From CAZNPA01 sp964575095 (GTDB lineage Bacteria; Pseudomonadota; Alphaproteobacteria; Rickettsiales; SXRF01), in assembly GCA_964575095.1 (NCBI GenBank), contig CAZNPA010000002.1, positions 186,001-250,000 on the forward strand: a DNA stretch of 64,000 nt. The letters run 5' to 3'. The notes below the pieces were generated by a model, which saw only the letters and a program-made list of their open reading frames with translations, ran no database searches and was not told the DNA's origin. Of this stretch, positions 35,957-47,676 are shown piece after piece; positions within the stretch are counted from its first letter, which is position 1; each line of letters begins with the position of its first letter. Position numbers and translations under genes: made by a program.

Positions 35957-37714
35957 TCAAGCGGCAGGCTTGCGCTTGGCCATGAGTTTTTTATGCTGAA
36001 CCGTGATGACATGCTGCTGCAGGATGGAAAGCACGTTGCTCCACGTCCAGTACACGACCAGACCGGCCGGGAAGCTGGCAAAGAGGAACAGGAAGAAATA
36101 GGGCATCCACGCCATCATTTTGGCCTGCACCGGGTCGGCGGGCTTGGGCTGCTGCTTCATCTGGAAAACCATGGTGGCGCAGAACAGCATGGGGAGTATG
36201 CCCAGATGCAGCCAGTGCGGCGCGTTCCAGTCGAGGAGGCCGAACAGCGTGAAAATATTGGAAGTGTCCGGCGCCGAGAGATCGTGCATCCAGCCGAAAA
36301 ACGGCGCGTGCCGCATCTCGATGGTGACGAACAGCACTTTATATAATGCGAAGAATACCGGCATCTGCACCAGAAGCGGCAGGCAGCCCGACGCCGGGTT
36401 GACCTTCTCGCGCTTATAGAGCGCCATCATCTCCTGATTGATTTTTATCTGGTCGCCGGTGAAGCGCTCGCGGATTTTAAGCATTTCCGGCTGCAGGTCG
36501 CGCATGGCGGCCATGGCGTGGTACGATTTATTGGCCAGCGGATACATCAGCAGTTTGACGACGATGGTCAGCAGCATAATGGCGATGCCGAAATTGCCGA
36601 TATGGGCGTAGAAGAAGTTGAGCAGCAGGAACATCGGCTTGGTCATAAAATAGAGTATGCCGAAATCCACCGCGCGGTCGAAGAGGGGGATCGGCGGCAG
36701 GCCTGCGGCGGCGTCGCCCGCAGCGTAACGGTCGATGACGTTAAGCTCCTTGGCGCCGGCGAAGAGCCAGAGCTGCTGCTCGGCGGAGGAACCGGCGGCG
36801 ACATTTTTCGGCTGCCCCAGATAATCGATCTGGTAGCGGTGCGTGTTGTTTTTTTCGTAATGGCTGAAGGTGGCTTTGAACTCGCCTTGCGGAATGAGCG
36901 CCGTCAGCCAGTATTTATCGGTGATGCCCAGCCAGCCCGCGGCATGCTCGAACACCTTATTGCCTTTTTCGCGCAAGGTACTGTAGTTGATTTCCTCGAG
37001 CGCACCTTCCATGACGCCGAGCGGCCCCTCGTGCATGATGGCGTAGGATTGCGTCGAGTCCTCATGGGTGCGGTTGATGAAAGCGTAGGGGAAGAGATCA
37101 ATGGCATCGCCGCTGTGGTTCTCGACGCGCTGGCGGACGGAGAACATGTAATCGTTATCGAGCGTGACGGTGATCACATAGGTCTGCCCGCTGCCGTTAT
37201 CCCATCTTAGCGTCACCGGATGTCCCGGCGTCAGTTCCCGTTTATCGGCCTGCCATGGCGTGTCGGCGCCGGGCACTTTTGTTTTTCCGTCCGGCGAAAT
37301 CCAGCCCGCCTGCGCGACATAGGCGAACGCATCGCCGCCGGGCGAAAGCAGCGTTACGTCCGGGCTTTTGGGATCGACGGTCTCGCGGTAATTGGCCAGC
37401 GTCAGATCGTCGAAGCGCGCGCCTTTCAGGGCGATCGATCCGTGCAGTTTTTCCGAGCGCACGGTGATCCTCGGCGACTGCGCCAGGCGCTGCTGCCGCG
37501 TGAGTGTTGCCGTATCCTCGGCGATGTCCTTGGCCGGCGTTTTAGCCACATACTGCGCCTGTTCGACCTTATGTTTCTTGGCTTGCTCGGCGGTGAATTG
37601 CGCCAGTTGCTGGCGCCGCGGCCATTCGACCAGCGCCTGCCAGCCGATCAGCACGGTCGCCGCCAGGAAGATGGCGATGAAAAGCCGTTTATAATCGGTG
37701 TCGTCTTGCATCAT
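35957..37714 (-). CDS. yidC: membrane protein insertase YidC
   Basis: YidC inserts and folds inner-membrane proteins, alone or with SecYEG. The 585-residue protein has the Gram-negative layout: a first membrane helix ([18 protein letters not shown]), a large periplasmic beta domain to about 340, then the conserved core of five helices with the hydrophilic-groove Arg in [12 protein letters not shown] and the P-A-S-G-C-L-P motif [14 protein letters not shown]. The C-terminal tail is short and basic ([11 protein letters not shown]). It overlaps yidD by four bases. Confidence 0.96.
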   Translation of the reverse strand: MMQDDTDYKRLFIAIFLAATVLIGWQALVEWPRRQQLAQFTAEQAKKHKVEQAQYVAKTPAKDIAEDTATLTRQQRLAQSPRITVRSEKLHGSIALKGARFDDLTLANYRETVDPKSPDVTLLSPGGDAFAYVAQAGWISPDGKTKVPGADTPWQADKRELTPGHPVTLRWDNGSGQTYVITVTLDNDYMFSVRQRVENHSGDAIDLFPYAFINRTHEDSTQSYAIMHEGPLGVMEGALEEINYSTLREKGNKVFEHAAGWLGITDKYWLTALIPQGEFKATFSHYEKNNTHRYQIDYLGQPKNVAAGSSAEQQLWLFAGAKELNVIDRYAAGDAAAGLPPIPLFDRAVDFGILYFMTKPMFLLLNFFYAHIGNFGIAIMLLTIVVKLLMYPLANKSYHAMAAMRDLQPEMLKIRERFTGDQIKINQEMMALYKREKVNPASGCLPLLVQMPVFFALYKVLFVTIEMRHAPFFGWMHDLSAPDTSNIFTLFGLLDWNAPHWLHLGILPMLFCATMVFQMKQQPKPADPVQAKMMAWMPYFFLFLFASFPAGLVVYWTWSNVLSILQQHVITVQHKKLMAKRKPAA

Positions 37715-37932
37715 GCGCGTTTCTCCGGCACCGGATCATATCCCGACGTTCCCCACGGGTGGCAGCGCAGCAGGCGTCGCGCCGAAAGCCACACGCCTTT
37801 CACCGCGCCATGCCTTTCCACCGCTTCCAGCGCATAATGCGAACAGCTGGGCGCAAACCGGCAGCGTACGCCGAGAAGCGGCGACAGCAGGTATCGGTAG
37901 GCGTGGATGAAAAAACGGATGAGGCGTGTCAT
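37711..37932 (-). CDS. yidD: membrane protein insertion efficiency factor YidD
   Basis: A 73-residue protein with the family's cysteine pattern: [34 protein letters not shown] and [17 protein letters not shown]. YidD helps YidC and is always found between rnpA and yidC. The open frame reaches 38046, but that part overlaps rnpA; the ATG at 37932 gives the family's normal N-terminus [13 protein letters not shown]. Confidence 0.94.
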   Translation of the reverse strand: MTRLIRFFIHAYRYLLSPLLGVRCRFAPSCSHYALEAVERHGAVKGVWLSARRLLRCHPWGTSGYDPVPEKRA

Positions 37933-37946
37933 ATGGCCAAGGTGTA

Positions 37947-38285
37947 TTACTTGCCTATTTTGGAAAATGCAAACTGCAACTCGCTGAGCAAATCGGCAAA
38001 TGGGCAGTCGAGCGCCTTTTGCCGTGAAATGATGACGTAATCGCATTGGGGAAGGAGCGGCAGGTCGGCCTTGCGCACGGCTTCGCGCAGGCGGCGCTTG
38101 ATGCGGTTCCTGGCGATGGCATTCCCCATTTTTTTGGTGACGGTAAAACCGATGCGGGTGACGCCTTCTACCGGATGGTCGGCCGGACGCTTTTTCATTT
38201 GCAGAACGAGTGCCGGCGTGACGGTTTTCTTACCGGCATTGGCGGCAAGAAAATCGCGGCGGTTTTTGATGATGGCGGGTATCAT
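37947..38285 (-). CDS. rnpA: ribonuclease P protein component
   Basis: RnpA assists the catalytic RNA of RNase P in maturing tRNA 5' ends. The 112-residue basic protein has the RNA-binding signature [20 protein letters not shown] and RRLREAVR that follows, and [12 protein letters not shown]. It starts 34 bases after rpmH stops and shares its promoter. Confidence 0.95.
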   Translation of the reverse strand: MIPAIIKNRRDFLAANAGKKTVTPALVLQMKKRPADHPVEGVTRIGFTVTKKMGNAIARNRIKRRLREAVRKADLPLLPQCDYVIISRQKALDCPFADLLSELQFAFSKIGK

Positions 38286-38319
38286 GGGACGTGTCTATCC
38301 CACATCCTGACGCCGTGGA

Positions 38320-38454
38320 TTAAGCAGAGAGGCGCTTGCGGCCTTTGGCGCGGCGGGCGGCGAGCACGCGGCGTCCGCCGACGGTGGCCATGCGCGCGCG
38401 AAAACCATGGCGGCGCTTGCGAACTAATTTGCTGGGCTGATACGTGCGTTTCAT
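38320..38454 (-). CDS. rpmH: 50S ribosomal protein L34
   Basis: A 44-residue basic protein, [20 protein letters not shown] followed by [11 protein letters not shown] and ending KGRKRLSA, identical in layout to L34 everywhere. GAGGA lies before the ATG. It opens the rpmH-rnpA-yidD-yidC-argB run and has a near-consensus promoter about 40 bases upstream. Confidence 0.98.
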   Translation of the reverse strand: MKRTYQPSKLVRKRRHGFRARMATVGGRRVLAARRAKGRKRLSA

Positions 38455-38495
38455 CGGGAAATCCTCAAAAAATCCATAGTTTACGAAGGTTAGCC

Positions 38496-38524
38496 GTTAT
38501 AGCGATTCACTGTGCTGCTGTCAA
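38496..38524 (-). promoter_or_regulatory. promoter of rpmH-rnpA-yidD-yidC
   Basis: On the minus strand TTGACA (38519-38524), a 17-base spacer and TATAAC (38496-38501) form one of the best sigma-70 promoters in the window. The leader would be about 35 bases. Confidence 0.9.
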
Positions 38525-38620
38525 CAACCGGCGCAAATCAATTTATATATAATTTTCATATGGTTAGTATTGTACGTCCCTAACCTTTTGTTAATGTCGG
38601 CCGACTATACTGCTAGTTGT

Positions 38621-40093
38621 ATGTTCGGACATTTACGGCTTTTCTCCATTATAAGCCTGCTGGCGGTGGTGATCGTTGCGGTAGCGGCGGGCATGTCTTT
38701 CCGTTCGCTCGAGACACGAGAGCTGACGCAAATACTGGAACAGAACGAAGTCAGTCTGGCGCGGGGCTATATCGACAACGTCTGGAAAAAATACAGCGAT
38801 ACCGTGATCTCGTTGTCGCTGACCGATACGTCGCGGTTGAAGGACAATCCCGCCATCGCGCAGTTCGCGCAGGAAACCGTGCAGTATTTTCAGCGCATGC
38901 CGCTCTTGCGCGTCAATATTTATAACAGCGCTGGCCTGTTGCTGATGACCGTCAACGCCAGTGGCGCGAATAAGACGAACAGCCTCAGCGCCAATGCGTC
39001 ACTCGATCCCGGATTCATTTTACGGCAGCTGGGTCATCCCGACGTGTCAAGCATGGTGCGGGATGGCGTCAAGACGCAAAGCGGCACCGAACTTACGGTA
39101 TTGCAGACGGCGGTGCCGATCCGTTCTACCACCGGACACAGCAACGAGGGCGTGCTGGAACTGCTCTACGACGTGAGCGAGCCCATAGACAGGATTATCG
39201 ATATTCAATTTTATGGCACGTTCGGTTTCATCGTGCTGTTCCTGGTGTTTCTGGTGGTGCTGTTCGTCACCTCGAAACGTGCCGAGAATATCATCGCCAA
39301 ACAGCATGAGAGCAATCTGGAACTGGTTACCGCCGCTGCCGCCGCGCAGGCGGAAAGCCGCGACAAATCACAATTCCTGGCCAATGTCAGCCATGAGCTC
39401 AGGACGCCGCTCAATGCCATCATCGGCTTTTCCGACATCATCAAGAACGAGGTCATGCCGCAGGTGGCCGACCGCAAATACCATGACTATATCGGCGACA
39501 TCAATTCCTCCGGCGTGCATCTTTTAAGCCTCATCAACGACATTCTCGATTACTCGAAGGCGGAAGCCGGCAAGCTGGAGCTGGAAGTGGCGGAAGTCAA
39601 CGTCAGCAAACTGATACAGACCAGTATGCGCTTGGTTGGCACGCGCGCCGATGCGGCGCAGGTAAAATTGGTGGAAACCCTTCCGAAAGAGCCGGTGGTC
39701 ATGGTGATCGACAGCAAGAAATTCCGGCAGATATTGCTCAACCTGCTGTCTAATGCGGTGAAATTCACCCCGCCCGGCGGCGAGGTGCGTATCAACGCCT
39801 GGCGTAACATTTCCGACGACACCTATTCGTTCGAGGTAAAGGACACCGGCATCGGCATAGCACCCAAGGATATTTCGCGTGCCATGGCGCCGTTTGGCCA
39901 GGTAGACAGCGCTCTTTCGCGCAAATACGAAGGCACGGGTCTGGGCTTGCCTCTTACCAAAAAGTTCGTAGAATTGATGGGCGGCAAGTTTGCCATCACC
40001 AGCGAGCTTAACGTCGGCACGACGATCACCTTTACCTTGCCGCGCGAAGCCAAGCCGCCGGAAGGTGTCGTGGTGAAAAAGCAGGAAATATAG
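38621..40093 (+). CDS. membrane sensor histidine kinase
   Basis: A 490-residue sensor kinase: first membrane helix about 7-27, a periplasmic sensing domain of about 165 residues with no recognisable fold, second helix about 198-218, then HisKA with [20 protein letters not shown] (His near 257) and HATPase with [26 protein letters not shown] and [18 protein letters not shown]. The frame opens at a TTG at 38570, with ATGs at 38594 and 38621; a TATACT -10-like box at 38606-38611 favours the ATG at 38621, giving almost no leader. No response regulator adjoins it, so it is an orphan. panB follows two bases later. Confidence 0.9.
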   Translation: MFGHLRLFSIISLLAVVIVAVAAGMSFRSLETRELTQILEQNEVSLARGYIDNVWKKYSDTVISLSLTDTSRLKDNPAIAQFAQETVQYFQRMPLLRVNIYNSAGLLLMTVNASGANKTNSLSANASLDPGFILRQLGHPDVSSMVRDGVKTQSGTELTVLQTAVPIRSTTGHSNEGVLELLYDVSEPIDRIIDIQFYGTFGFIVLFLVFLVVLFVTSKRAENIIAKQHESNLELVTAAAAAQAESRDKSQFLANVSHELRTPLNAIIGFSDIIKNEVMPQVADRKYHDYIGDINSSGVHLLSLINDILDYSKAEAGKLELEVAEVNVSKLIQTSMRLVGTRADAAQVKLVETLPKEPVVMVIDSKKFRQILLNLLSNAVKFTPPGGEVRINAWRNISDDTYSFEVKDTGIGIAPKDISRAMAPFGQVDSALSRKYEGTGLGLPLTKKFVELMGGKFAITSELNVGTTITFTLPREAKPPEGVVVKKQEI

Positions 40094-40095
40094 CT

Positions 40096-40908
40096 ATGGA
40101 AAAACGCATTGCAGTACCCGAGATTCGCGAGCGTAAGAATAAAGCGCCGCTCGTGGTGCTGACGGCATATACGGCGCCGATGGCGCGCCAGCTTGATGCG
40201 CACGTCGATATTATACTCGTCGGCGATTCGCTGGGCATGGTTGTTTACGGCATGGAGAGCACGCTCGGCGTATCGCTTGAGATGATGATCGCGCATGGCC
40301 GTGCGGTGGTGAAATCTTCAAAGCGGGCGCTGGTGGTGGTCGATATGCCGTTCGGCAGCTATCAGGCGTCGGTGGAACAGGCGTTTAATGCCTGCGCGCG
40401 CGTGATCGCCGAGACCGGTGCTCAAGCGGTCAAACTCGAAGGCGGCGCCGAGATGGCGGACACCATCCGCTTTTTATCCGGTCGCGGCATTCCGGTGATG
40501 GCGCATGTCGGCTTGATGCCGCAACGTATCAACGCGCTGGGCAGTTACCGCTACCGCGGCCGCGACGCCGACGAGGCCAAAGATATTTTGAACGATGCGA
40601 AAGCGGTGGAAGAAGCCGGCGCATTCGCCATGGTGATAGAAGGCGTCAAGGAAGAGGTGGCGCGCAAGGTTACCCAATCGGTCAAAATTCCCACCATCGG
40701 CATCGGCGCCTCGCCGGCTTGCGACGGGCAGGTGCTGGTCACCGAAGACATGCTGGGTCTCTCCGGCTACGTGCCGAGCTTCGTCAAGCAATATGCCGAT
40801 ATGTCGGCCGTGGTCGAGAAAGCGGTGACTACGTATGCCAAGGAAGTTAGGAACCGTTCCTTCCCCGGCGCCGAGCATTATTACCTCGGCAAGAAAAAAG
40901 CAACCTAG
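40096..40908 (+). CDS. panB: 3-methyl-2-oxobutanoate hydroxymethyltransferase
   Basis: PanB makes ketopantoate from ketoisovalerate and methylene-THF, the first committed step to pantothenate and CoA. The 270-residue TIM barrel has [57 protein letters not shown] and [14 protein letters not shown], all family hallmarks including the metal-binding Asp residues. It starts two bases after the kinase gene. panC is not in the window. Confidence 0.96.
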   Translation: MEKRIAVPEIRERKNKAPLVVLTAYTAPMARQLDAHVDIILVGDSLGMVVYGMESTLGVSLEMMIAHGRAVVKSSKRALVVVDMPFGSYQASVEQAFNACARVIAETGAQAVKLEGGAEMADTIRFLSGRGIPVMAHVGLMPQRINALGSYRYRGRDADEAKDILNDAKAVEEAGAFAMVIEGVKEEVARKVTQSVKIPTIGIGASPACDGQVLVTEDMLGLSGYVPSFVKQYADMSAVVEKAVTTYAKEVRNRSFPGAEHYYLGKKKAT

Positions 40909-40945
40909 CCTATCGCGTGTATTATTCGCGCCAACGCATGCTGCG

Positions 40946-42142
40946 TCAGACGTAATTCTCGACCACCCATGCGGCAAACGCCGGGCTGGAGGTGAAGGCC
41001 GGCGATACGGCGTTCAGCACATGCACACTCCTATCGTCGCCCTCGACGATGAAATCCTGCACCAGTTGTAATGTTTTCTTATGCAGCAGTTGCGCGCGGA
41101 TGCCCGGGCGCGCCCACTCGGTAAACGAATCACCATCGAGCGCTTGCACCATCGGCCGCGCCAGCGAGAGGAGATGACGGCGGTTGTATTTGCGCAGTTC
41201 GCTCAGCGCCAGCGAACGGAAATTAAAAGCGTTGGTGGCAAGCAACGTCAATTCCCAGCCGGTGATGGCCGCCATTTCATCGATATCAAAATGCGAGAAT
41301 CCCCGGTAATTCTCGCGCCAGAAGGCGGGGATGGCGGTCGGACCCAGCTTCAACCTTCCGTGCACGGTAACGTTGAAATGCACGCCCAGGAACGGATTAT
41401 TGAGATTGGGCACCGGGTAGATCAGCGTTTTTATCGTTGAGGGTTTGGTGGAGAGCAGGTGAATGCCCTTGAACGGAATAATAGTGTAATCCCGGCAGAA
41501 ACCGAAGTCGACGGCAATGCGGTCGGCGTAAAGCCCGGCGCAGTTGATGATTTTTTCTGCCTCGATGTCAATTGTGCCCGCGCGTATTTTCTTTTCGGAA
41601 ATCCGTTTACGGTAACGATGGCTGAACAAAATCTCGACGCCGGCGTCTCGCAGTTCCTGCGCCATGCAATTGCAAATCTCCACCGGGTCAATCGTAGCGG
41701 TGGTCGGCGAGAACAGTGCTTCCTTATGGGTGCGTGCGTTGGGCTCGATATTCGCCAGTGCTTTCTCATCAACGATATCCACCGGCACGCCATTGGCGTC
41801 GCCGCGTTTCCTCAGTTCGTGGACGGTCTGCCGTTCCTGTTCGTTTTTGGCCACTACTACCTTGCGGCAGGGATTTATTTTTAAGTTGTGAGCGGCGACA
41901 TATTCTTTCCATGCGATATTGCCTTCGTAGCAAAAGCGTGCTTTGAGCGAATCGGCGCTGTAATAGAAACCGGCATGCAGCACGCCCGAATTGCGGCCGC
42001 TGCCATGCTCGGCGACGTGGTCTTCTTTTTCGATAATGGTGATGCGTGCGGCGGGAAAGCGTTGTTTCAACTCGCGGGCGACGGTGAGGCCGATCACGCC
42101 GGCGCCGATGATCAGGAAATCGGTTTGTTTAACATTCGCCAT
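40946..42142 (-). CDS. lhgO: L-2-hydroxyglutarate oxidase
   Basis: An FAD-dependent oxidoreductase of the DAO family, 398 residues, with TDFLIIGAGVIGLTVARELK for FAD, HGSGRNSGVLHAGFYY, which marks the LhgO/L2HGDH subgroup, INCAGLYADRIA, and LGVHFNVTVHGRLKLGPTAIP. It oxidises L-2-hydroxyglutarate to 2-oxoglutarate, feeding electrons to the quinone pool. The ATG overlaps the greA stop by one base (TGATG), so it is coupled to greA. An earlier TTG adds one residue only. Confidence 0.92.
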   Translation of the reverse strand: MANVKQTDFLIIGAGVIGLTVARELKQRFPAARITIIEKEDHVAEHGSGRNSGVLHAGFYYSADSLKARFCYEGNIAWKEYVAAHNLKINPCRKVVVAKNEQERQTVHELRKRGDANGVPVDIVDEKALANIEPNARTHKEALFSPTTATIDPVEICNCMAQELRDAGVEILFSHRYRKRISEKKIRAGTIDIEAEKIINCAGLYADRIAVDFGFCRDYTIIPFKGIHLLSTKPSTIKTLIYPVPNLNNPFLGVHFNVTVHGRLKLGPTAIPAFWRENYRGFSHFDIDEMAAITGWELTLLATNAFNFRSLALSELRKYNRRHLLSLARPMVQALDGDSFTEWARPGIRAQLLHKKTLQLVQDFIVEGDDRSVHVLNAVSPAFTSSPAFAAWVVENYV

Positions 42143-42615
42143 CAAGCGTATTTGATCGTCACGATTTCGTAGCTCTTGCTGCCCTTGGGCGTCGTCACTT
42201 CGACGCTGTCGCTTTTCTTTTTACCGATGAGCGCCCGCGCCAGCGGCGAGGTGATGGAGATTTGCTTTATCTTGATGTCGGCCTCGAACTCGCCGACGAT
42301 CTGGTAGGTGACTTTCTCTTCGCTCTCTTCGTCGATTAGCGTGACGCTGGCGCCGAACTTGACTGTTTCCGTCGATAGCGTCGCGACCTCGATGATGTCG
42401 GCGCGTGAGATGACCGCTTCCAATTCCTTGATGCGGCCTTCGATGAAGCTCTGTTTTTCTTTGGCGGCGTGATATTCGGCGTTTTCCGACAAATCGCCGT
42501 GCGCGCGCGCTTCCGAGATGGCGGTGATAATCGCCGGGCGCTCGACGCTCTTCAAATTTTTAAGCTCCGCCTCCAGGCGTTGATAGCCCAGCGCGGTGAT
42601 CGGAATGCGTTCCAT
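42142..42615 (-). CDS. greA: transcription elongation factor GreA
   Basis: GreA rescues backtracked RNA polymerase by stimulating transcript cleavage. The 157-residue protein has the N-terminal coiled coil with [20 protein letters not shown] and the acidic tip [20 protein letters not shown], then the C-terminal domain with [20 protein letters not shown] and [14 protein letters not shown]. It follows carB by 23 bases, the normal alphaproteobacterial order. Confidence 0.97.
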   Translation of the reverse strand: MERIPITALGYQRLEAELKNLKSVERPAIITAISEARAHGDLSENAEYHAAKEKQSFIEGRIKELEAVISRADIIEVATLSTETVKFGASVTLIDEESEEKVTYQIVGEFEADIKIKQISITSPLARALIGKKKSDSVEVTTPKGSKSYEIVTIKYA

Positions 42616-42638
42616 AGTTGTATCCGGAAATTTTTTGC

Positions 42639-45600
42639 CTAAGCAGCAAAATACGATTGTATCGACTTCACGTCAAGCCCATGTCCGCCCTTGATGGCGG
42701 CAATGGCCTCAGCGGCGGCAAAGGCGCCGGCCATGGTGGTGTAATAGGGGACTTTGCCGAGGAGCGTCGTGCGGCGGATCGAGAAGGAATCGTTGAGCGA
42801 CTGCGAGCCTTCGGTGGTATTGATCACCAGCGCGATTTTATTGTCTTTGAGCTGATCGACGATATGCGGGCGTCCCTCGCGCACTTTGTTGACGATGGCG
42901 ACATCGAGCCCCGCTGCCTGCAAATGCGCCGCCGTGCCGCGCGTGGCGATGATGTCGAAACCCAGTTTCAGTAACTGCTTGGCCAGCCGCGTCGATGCCG
43001 CTTTGTCGGAATCCTTGATCGAGATGAACACCGTGCCCGAAAGCGGTATCGTCGTTCCGGCCGAAAGCTGCGACTTGGCGAAGGCGCGGGCGAAATCGCT
43101 GTCGATGCCCATGGCTTCGCCGGTCGATTTCATCTCCGGCCCCAAGACGACATCGACACCCGGGAAGCGCGCGAAGGGGAACACCGATTCCTTGACGCAA
43201 ACGTGTTTTGCTTTAGCAGGAGCCAGTTTGAAGCTCTTCAGCGTTTCCCCGGCCATGATGCGCGCGGCGATTTTGGCGATCGGCACCCCCGTCGACTTCG
43301 CGACGAACGGCACCGTGCGGCTGGCGCGCGGGTTGACTTCGATCAAATAAATCTGGCCGTCCTTGATGGCGAACTGGATGTTCATCAGTCCCACGACATT
43401 CAGCGCTTTGGCTAGCGCTTTCGTTTGCTTTTCTATCTTCTCCAGCAATTTTTTATCGAGTGAGTAAGCGGGAAGGGAGCACGCCGAATCGCCGGAATGA
43501 ATACCCGCTTCCTCGATATGCTGCATGATGCCGGCAACGTGCACATCCTTGCCGTCCGACAGCGCATCGACGTCGAGTTCGGTGGCGTCCTGCAAATACG
43601 AATCGATCAATATTGGCCCGTCGCCGAACATTTTGGTGAGCTCGTTGACATAGGATTCCAGCGTCGGCTTGTCATAGATGATTTTCATGGCGCGTCCGCC
43701 CAATACATAGGAAGGCCGCACCAGGAGCGGGAAGCCGACGCGATCGGCTGCGCGCATGATTTCTTTGGTGCTGGCGCCGATGGCGCTTTTGGGCTGTTTT
43801 AATTTCAGTTTGGTGACCAGCTTGCGGAAACGTTCGCGGTCTTCGGCAAGGTCGATTGAATCGGGTGAGGTGCCGATAATGGGCACGCCGGCTGCCTCCA
43901 GCGCCTTGGCGAGTTTCAGCGGCGTCTGGCCGCCGAACTGCACGATGACGCCTTTTAATTTTCCGTTGCTCTGTTCTTTGCGGATAATTTCCAGCACATC
44001 TTCCGCCGTCAGCGGCTCGAAATAGAGGCGATCCGACGTATCGTAATCGGTCGACACTGTTTCCGGATTACAGTTGACCATGATCGTCTCATACCCGGCG
44101 TCGCGCAGCGCGTAAGCCGCGTGCACGCAGCAATAATCGAACTCGATGCCCTGGCCGATGCGATTCGGCCCGCCGCCTAAGATGATGACTTTTTCCTTGT
44201 CACTCGGTTCGGCTTCGCATTCCTGGTCGTAGGTAGAGTACATATAGGCCGTCTCGGCGGCGAACTCGGCGGCGCAGGTATCGACGCGCTTATAAACCGG
44301 GTGGAGATTATATTTTTTGCGCCAGCGGGCGACTTCCGCCGTTTTTACGCCGGCTAGCTCACCAATACGCGCATCGGAAAAACCCTGACGCTTAAGATGC
44401 ACCAGATGTTCCTCGCATAACGCAAACGCGCTACCTTTCTTTTTAGGAATAGTCGCTTCGAGTTTTACAATCTCTTCAATCTGCCGCACGAACCACGGAT
44501 CGTATTTGGTAATGGCGCATATATCTTCGACCGTCATACCCAAGCGTAAGCCCTGCGCCATAATCAGCAGGCGATCGGGCGTGGCCTTGGTCATGGCGGC
44601 GCGCGCTTCCTCTTTGCTTTTAAGAGGCATCTCATTAAGGCCGGTGAGCCCCGTTTCCATCGAGCGCAGCGCCTTTTGCAGCGATTCCTGGAAATTGCGG
44701 CCGATGGCCATCGCTTCGCCGACGGATTTCATGGCGGTGGTCAAAATCGGTTCGGCGCCGGGGAATTTTTCAAAGGTGAAGCGCGGGATTTTAGTGACGA
44801 CGTAATCAATCGTCGGTTCAAACGAAGCCGGTGTCGCCTTGGTGACGTCGTTCTGGATTTCATCGAGCGTGTAGCCGACCGCCAATTTCGCCGCGACCTT
44901 GGCAATCGGAAATCCGGTGGCTTTGCTGGCCAGCGCCGAGCTGCGCGACACGCGCGGGTTCATTTCGATAATCACCATGCGCCCGTCTTTGGGATTGACG
45001 GCGAACTGCACGTTGGAGCCGCCGGTATCGACGCCGATCTCGCGCAGCACGGCAAACGATGCATTGCGCATGATCTGGTATTCTTTATCGGTCAGTGTCA
45101 GCGCCGGTGCCACCGTGATCGAATCGCCGGTATGGACGCCCATCGGGTCGACGTTTTCGATCGAGCAGACGATTATGCAGTTGTCGGCGCGGTCGCGCAC
45201 GACCTCCATTTCGAATTCCTTCCAGCCGACCAGCGATTCGTCGATCAGCACCTCGCCGATGGGCGAGGCGTCGAGGCCCGAGGCCACAATCGCCTCGAAT
45301 TCTTCCTTGTTGTAAGCGATGCCGCCGCCGCTGCCGCCCATGGTGAAAGAGGGACGGATGACGGCGGGAAGCCCGACATGCACCAGCGTTTTCCGCGCTT
45401 CGTCGAGCGATTTGACAACGGCGTTCCTCGGTACTTCGAGGCCGATTTTTTTCATGGCGTCGTTGAAGAGCTGGCGGTCTTCGGCTTTGTTGATTGATTC
45501 CAGCTTGGCGCCGATCAGCTCGACATTGTATTTTTTCAAAACGCCCGATTCGGCCAGCGCCTTGGCGCAGTTCAGCGCCGTCTGCCCGCCCATGGTGGGA

Positions 45601-45860
45601 AGCAGCGCGTCGGGGCGCTCTTTGGCGATGATTTTTTCGACGAACTCCGGCGTGATCGGCTCTATGTAGGTGGCGTCGGCAAGGTTGGGATCGGTCATGA
45701 TGGTGGCCGGGTTGGAATTGACCAGCACGATGCGATACCCCTCGGCTTTTAAAATCTTGCACGCCTGCGAACCCGAATAATCGAACTCGCACGCCTGCCC
45801 GATCACAATCGGCCCCGCGCCGATGATGAGGATGGATTTTATGTCGGTGCGTTTAGGCAT
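42639..45860 (-). CDS. carB: carbamoyl-phosphate synthase large subunit
   Basis: CarB makes carbamoyl phosphate for arginine and pyrimidine synthesis. At 1073 residues it has the two homologous ATP-grasp halves (first: [20 protein letters not shown]; second: [20 protein letters not shown]) and the C-terminal MGS-type allosteric domain from about 940, where [12 protein letters not shown] and INTTEGSQS occur. It overlaps carA by eight bases, and GAGGG in the carA end serves its ATG. Confidence 0.98.
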   Translation of the reverse strand: MPKRTDIKSILIIGAGPIVIGQACEFDYSGSQACKILKAEGYRIVLVNSNPATIMTDPNLADATYIEPITPEFVEKIIAKERPDALLPTMGGQTALNCAKALAESGVLKKYNVELIGAKLESINKAEDRQLFNDAMKKIGLEVPRNAVVKSLDEARKTLVHVGLPAVIRPSFTMGGSGGGIAYNKEEFEAIVASGLDASPIGEVLIDESLVGWKEFEMEVVRDRADNCIIVCSIENVDPMGVHTGDSITVAPALTLTDKEYQIMRNASFAVLREIGVDTGGSNVQFAVNPKDGRMVIIEMNPRVSRSSALASKATGFPIAKVAAKLAVGYTLDEIQNDVTKATPASFEPTIDYVVTKIPRFTFEKFPGAEPILTTAMKSVGEAMAIGRNFQESLQKALRSMETGLTGLNEMPLKSKEEARAAMTKATPDRLLIMAQGLRLGMTVEDICAITKYDPWFVRQIEEIVKLEATIPKKKGSAFALCEEHLVHLKRQGFSDARIGELAGVKTAEVARWRKKYNLHPVYKRVDTCAAEFAAETAYMYSTYDQECEAEPSDKEKVIILGGGPNRIGQGIEFDYCCVHAAYALRDAGYETIMVNCNPETVSTDYDTSDRLYFEPLTAEDVLEIIRKEQSNGKLKGVIVQFGGQTPLKLAKALEAAGVPIIGTSPDSIDLAEDRERFRKLVTKLKLKQPKSAIGASTKEIMRAADRVGFPLLVRPSYVLGGRAMKIIYDKPTLESYVNELTKMFGDGPILIDSYLQDATELDVDALSDGKDVHVAGIMQHIEEAGIHSGDSACSLPAYSLDKKLLEKIEKQTKALAKALNVVGLMNIQFAIKDGQIYLIEVNPRASRTVPFVAKSTGVPIAKIAARIMAGETLKSFKLAPAKAKHVCVKESVFPFARFPGVDVVLGPEMKSTGEAMGIDSDFARAFAKSQLSAGTTIPLSGTVFISIKDSDKAASTRLAKQLLKLGFDIIATRGTAAHLQAAGLDVAIVNKVREGRPHIVDQLKDNKIALVINTTEGSQSLNDSFSIRRTTLLGKVPYYTTMAGAFAAAEAIAAIKGGHGLDVKSIQSYFAA

Positions 45861-47028
45861 GCGCCCTCGCTTTGCCGTTCTGGCCGGAGTGGGCGTGCAT
45901 CATCTCGATGAATTTATCGAACACATAGGCGCTGTCATGCGGGCCGGGGGAGGCTTCGGGGTGGCCTTGCAGGCAGAAGATGGGTTTGGTTTTGTGGCGG
46001 AGTCCTTGAATCGTGCCGTCGAAGAGCGAAATGTGCGTGACCTCCACATCGGCGGGCAAACCTTTCTTGCTGACCACGAAACCGTGGTTCTGCGAGGTGA
46101 TGATGACTTTGCCGGTTTTCAAATCTTTGATCGGATGGTTGGCGCCGCGATGCCCCTGCGTCATTTTTTCCGTCTTGCCGCCGAGCGCGATGCCCAATAG
46201 CTGATGCCCTAAGCAGATGCCGAAAATCGGCAGGCCGGAGTCGATCAGTTTTTTGATGGTGGGGATGGCGTATTGGCCGGTGGCCGCCGGATCGCCGGGG
46301 CCGTTGGAGAGGAAAATACCATCGGGTTTTAGTTTCAAGATTTCCTCGGCGCGCGTTTCGGCCGGAACGACCGTCACCTTGCAGCCGCGCTCGGCCAGTG
46401 ACCGCAGAATATTCTGCTTGATGCCGTAATCCACCGCTACCACATGATGCGTGAACACCGGCGCGGAGCGGGGAGCATTCAGTCGCCACAACCCGCCCGC
46501 CCATTGGTATGTTTCTTTGGTCGTTACTTCCTTGGCTAAATCCAGGCCGGTCATGTCGGGTGCACCGGCCAATTTCTTTTTCGCTTTTGTCTCTTCTTGG
46601 GTGGCAAAAATCACCGCATTTTGCGCGCCGTTCTTGCGGATATGCCGTGTCAGCGCGCGCGTGTCGACGCCGCAGATGCCGCTCAATTTATTTTTCTTGA
46701 GCCAGTCGTCGAGCGAGATTTTACTTCTAAAATTTGAGGGCAGGGTAGGGCGCTCGCGCAGGATCAGCCCGGCGCAGTGCGGTTTTTTGTTTTCGATGTC
46801 TTCGTTATTGCAGCCGACATTGCCGATATGCGGGAAGGTGAAGGTGATGATTTGCCCGGCGTAAGAAGGGTCAGTCAGGATTTCCTGATAACCGGTCATG
46901 GAGGTGTTGAAGCAGATTTCGCCGGCCGTTATACCTTCTGCGCCGATCGATTCACCGAAAAACATCGTTCCGTCCGCCAAAAGTAAACAGGCGTTGGTAT
47001 GGGCGGGAATCGGTGTGTTTTTGGCCAT
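45853..47028 (-). CDS. carA: carbamoyl-phosphate synthase small subunit
   Basis: CarA hydrolyses glutamine to supply ammonia to CarB. The 391-residue protein has the N-terminal CarA domain ([38 protein letters not shown]) and a class I glutaminase with the nucleophile in [18 protein letters not shown] and the His/Glu in [13 protein letters not shown]. It heads the carA-carB-greA-lhgO operon, preceded by an 87-base gap with no clear promoter. Confidence 0.97.
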   Translation of the reverse strand: MAKNTPIPAHTNACLLLADGTMFFGESIGAEGITAGEICFNTSMTGYQEILTDPSYAGQIITFTFPHIGNVGCNNEDIENKKPHCAGLILRERPTLPSNFRSKISLDDWLKKNKLSGICGVDTRALTRHIRKNGAQNAVIFATQEETKAKKKLAGAPDMTGLDLAKEVTTKETYQWAGGLWRLNAPRSAPVFTHHVVAVDYGIKQNILRSLAERGCKVTVVPAETRAEEILKLKPDGIFLSNGPGDPAATGQYAIPTIKKLIDSGLPIFGICLGHQLLGIALGGKTEKMTQGHRGANHPIKDLKTGKVIITSQNHGFVVSKKGLPADVEVTHISLFDGTIQGLRHKTKPIFCLQGHPEASPGPHDSAYVFDKFIEMMHAHSGQNGKARAHA

Positions 47029-47115
47029 TTCCTAAGTACTATCACTCCGGCAAGTTGCAGGCAAATTGGCGGGAGAGTAAGGGCGAGAGGCAGGGGTGTC
47101 AAGGCCTAAAGAGGC

Positions 47116-47676
47116 TTATCTCCCCTGCGCGTGGGAAGAAGACAGCGTTTTCACAAAAACGTCGGTTTTTTGCAGATCCATTGCATTCATGGCACGTAAT
47201 AGGGCGCTCATATATCTTTCAATAAAACTGGAAGAAGCGCCAAATGTCGCCGAGGCATGAAATTTAGGCATGCAATTTGTAAGTTGCCGCTTTATTTTCT
47301 CACCTTCCGGATGTCCACCGGCATCGATTTCAAGTTCCACCGATGGCGGCACGGTAAATGCCGTGCGCGAGCTTCCATCGATATGCTCGACTATGCCCGT
47401 CAGTTTGTTATCGGCCTCATGGAGTTTTTCATATCCTTGCTGCAGTTTCTGAAAGACCTGATTTGCGGGGCTGTTAGGTTGCAGAGCGTCCAATACATTT
47501 TTCTGTGCTTCTCCTAATTGGGTTCTGACAAGCGTCAGCTCCTCCATCAGATGGGAGACGCCCGACTCGTTGACCAAGGAGGAGTGTCTGGTGAGGTAGT
47601 CAATGACGGTCGGCAATTGTTCGGGAGATGCGACCCATTGGACGGCAACGCGGCGCTCGTCGTCAAGCTCGTTCAC
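47116..47676 (-). CDS. hypothetical protein, 186 residues
   Basis: I do not recognise this protein. It looks helical, with a coiled-coil-like middle (LMEELTLVRTQLGEAQKNVL and QKLQQGYEKLHEADNKLTGI) and a Ser-rich C-terminal part. It starts with GTG at 47676 in a 4-base GTGA overlap with the phaZ stop, so it is coupled to phaZ; a phasin-like role in polyhydroxyalkanoate granules is possible from the position and helical make-up, but no phasin motif is seen. Confidence 0.6.
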   Translation of the reverse strand: MNELDDERRVAVQWVASPEQLPTVIDYLTRHSSLVNESGVSHLMEELTLVRTQLGEAQKNVLDALQPNSPANQVFQKLQQGYEKLHEADNKLTGIVEHIDGSSRTAFTVPPSVELEIDAGGHPEGEKIKRQLTNCMPKFHASATFGASSSFIERYMSALLRAMNAMDLQKTDVFVKTLSSSHAQGR

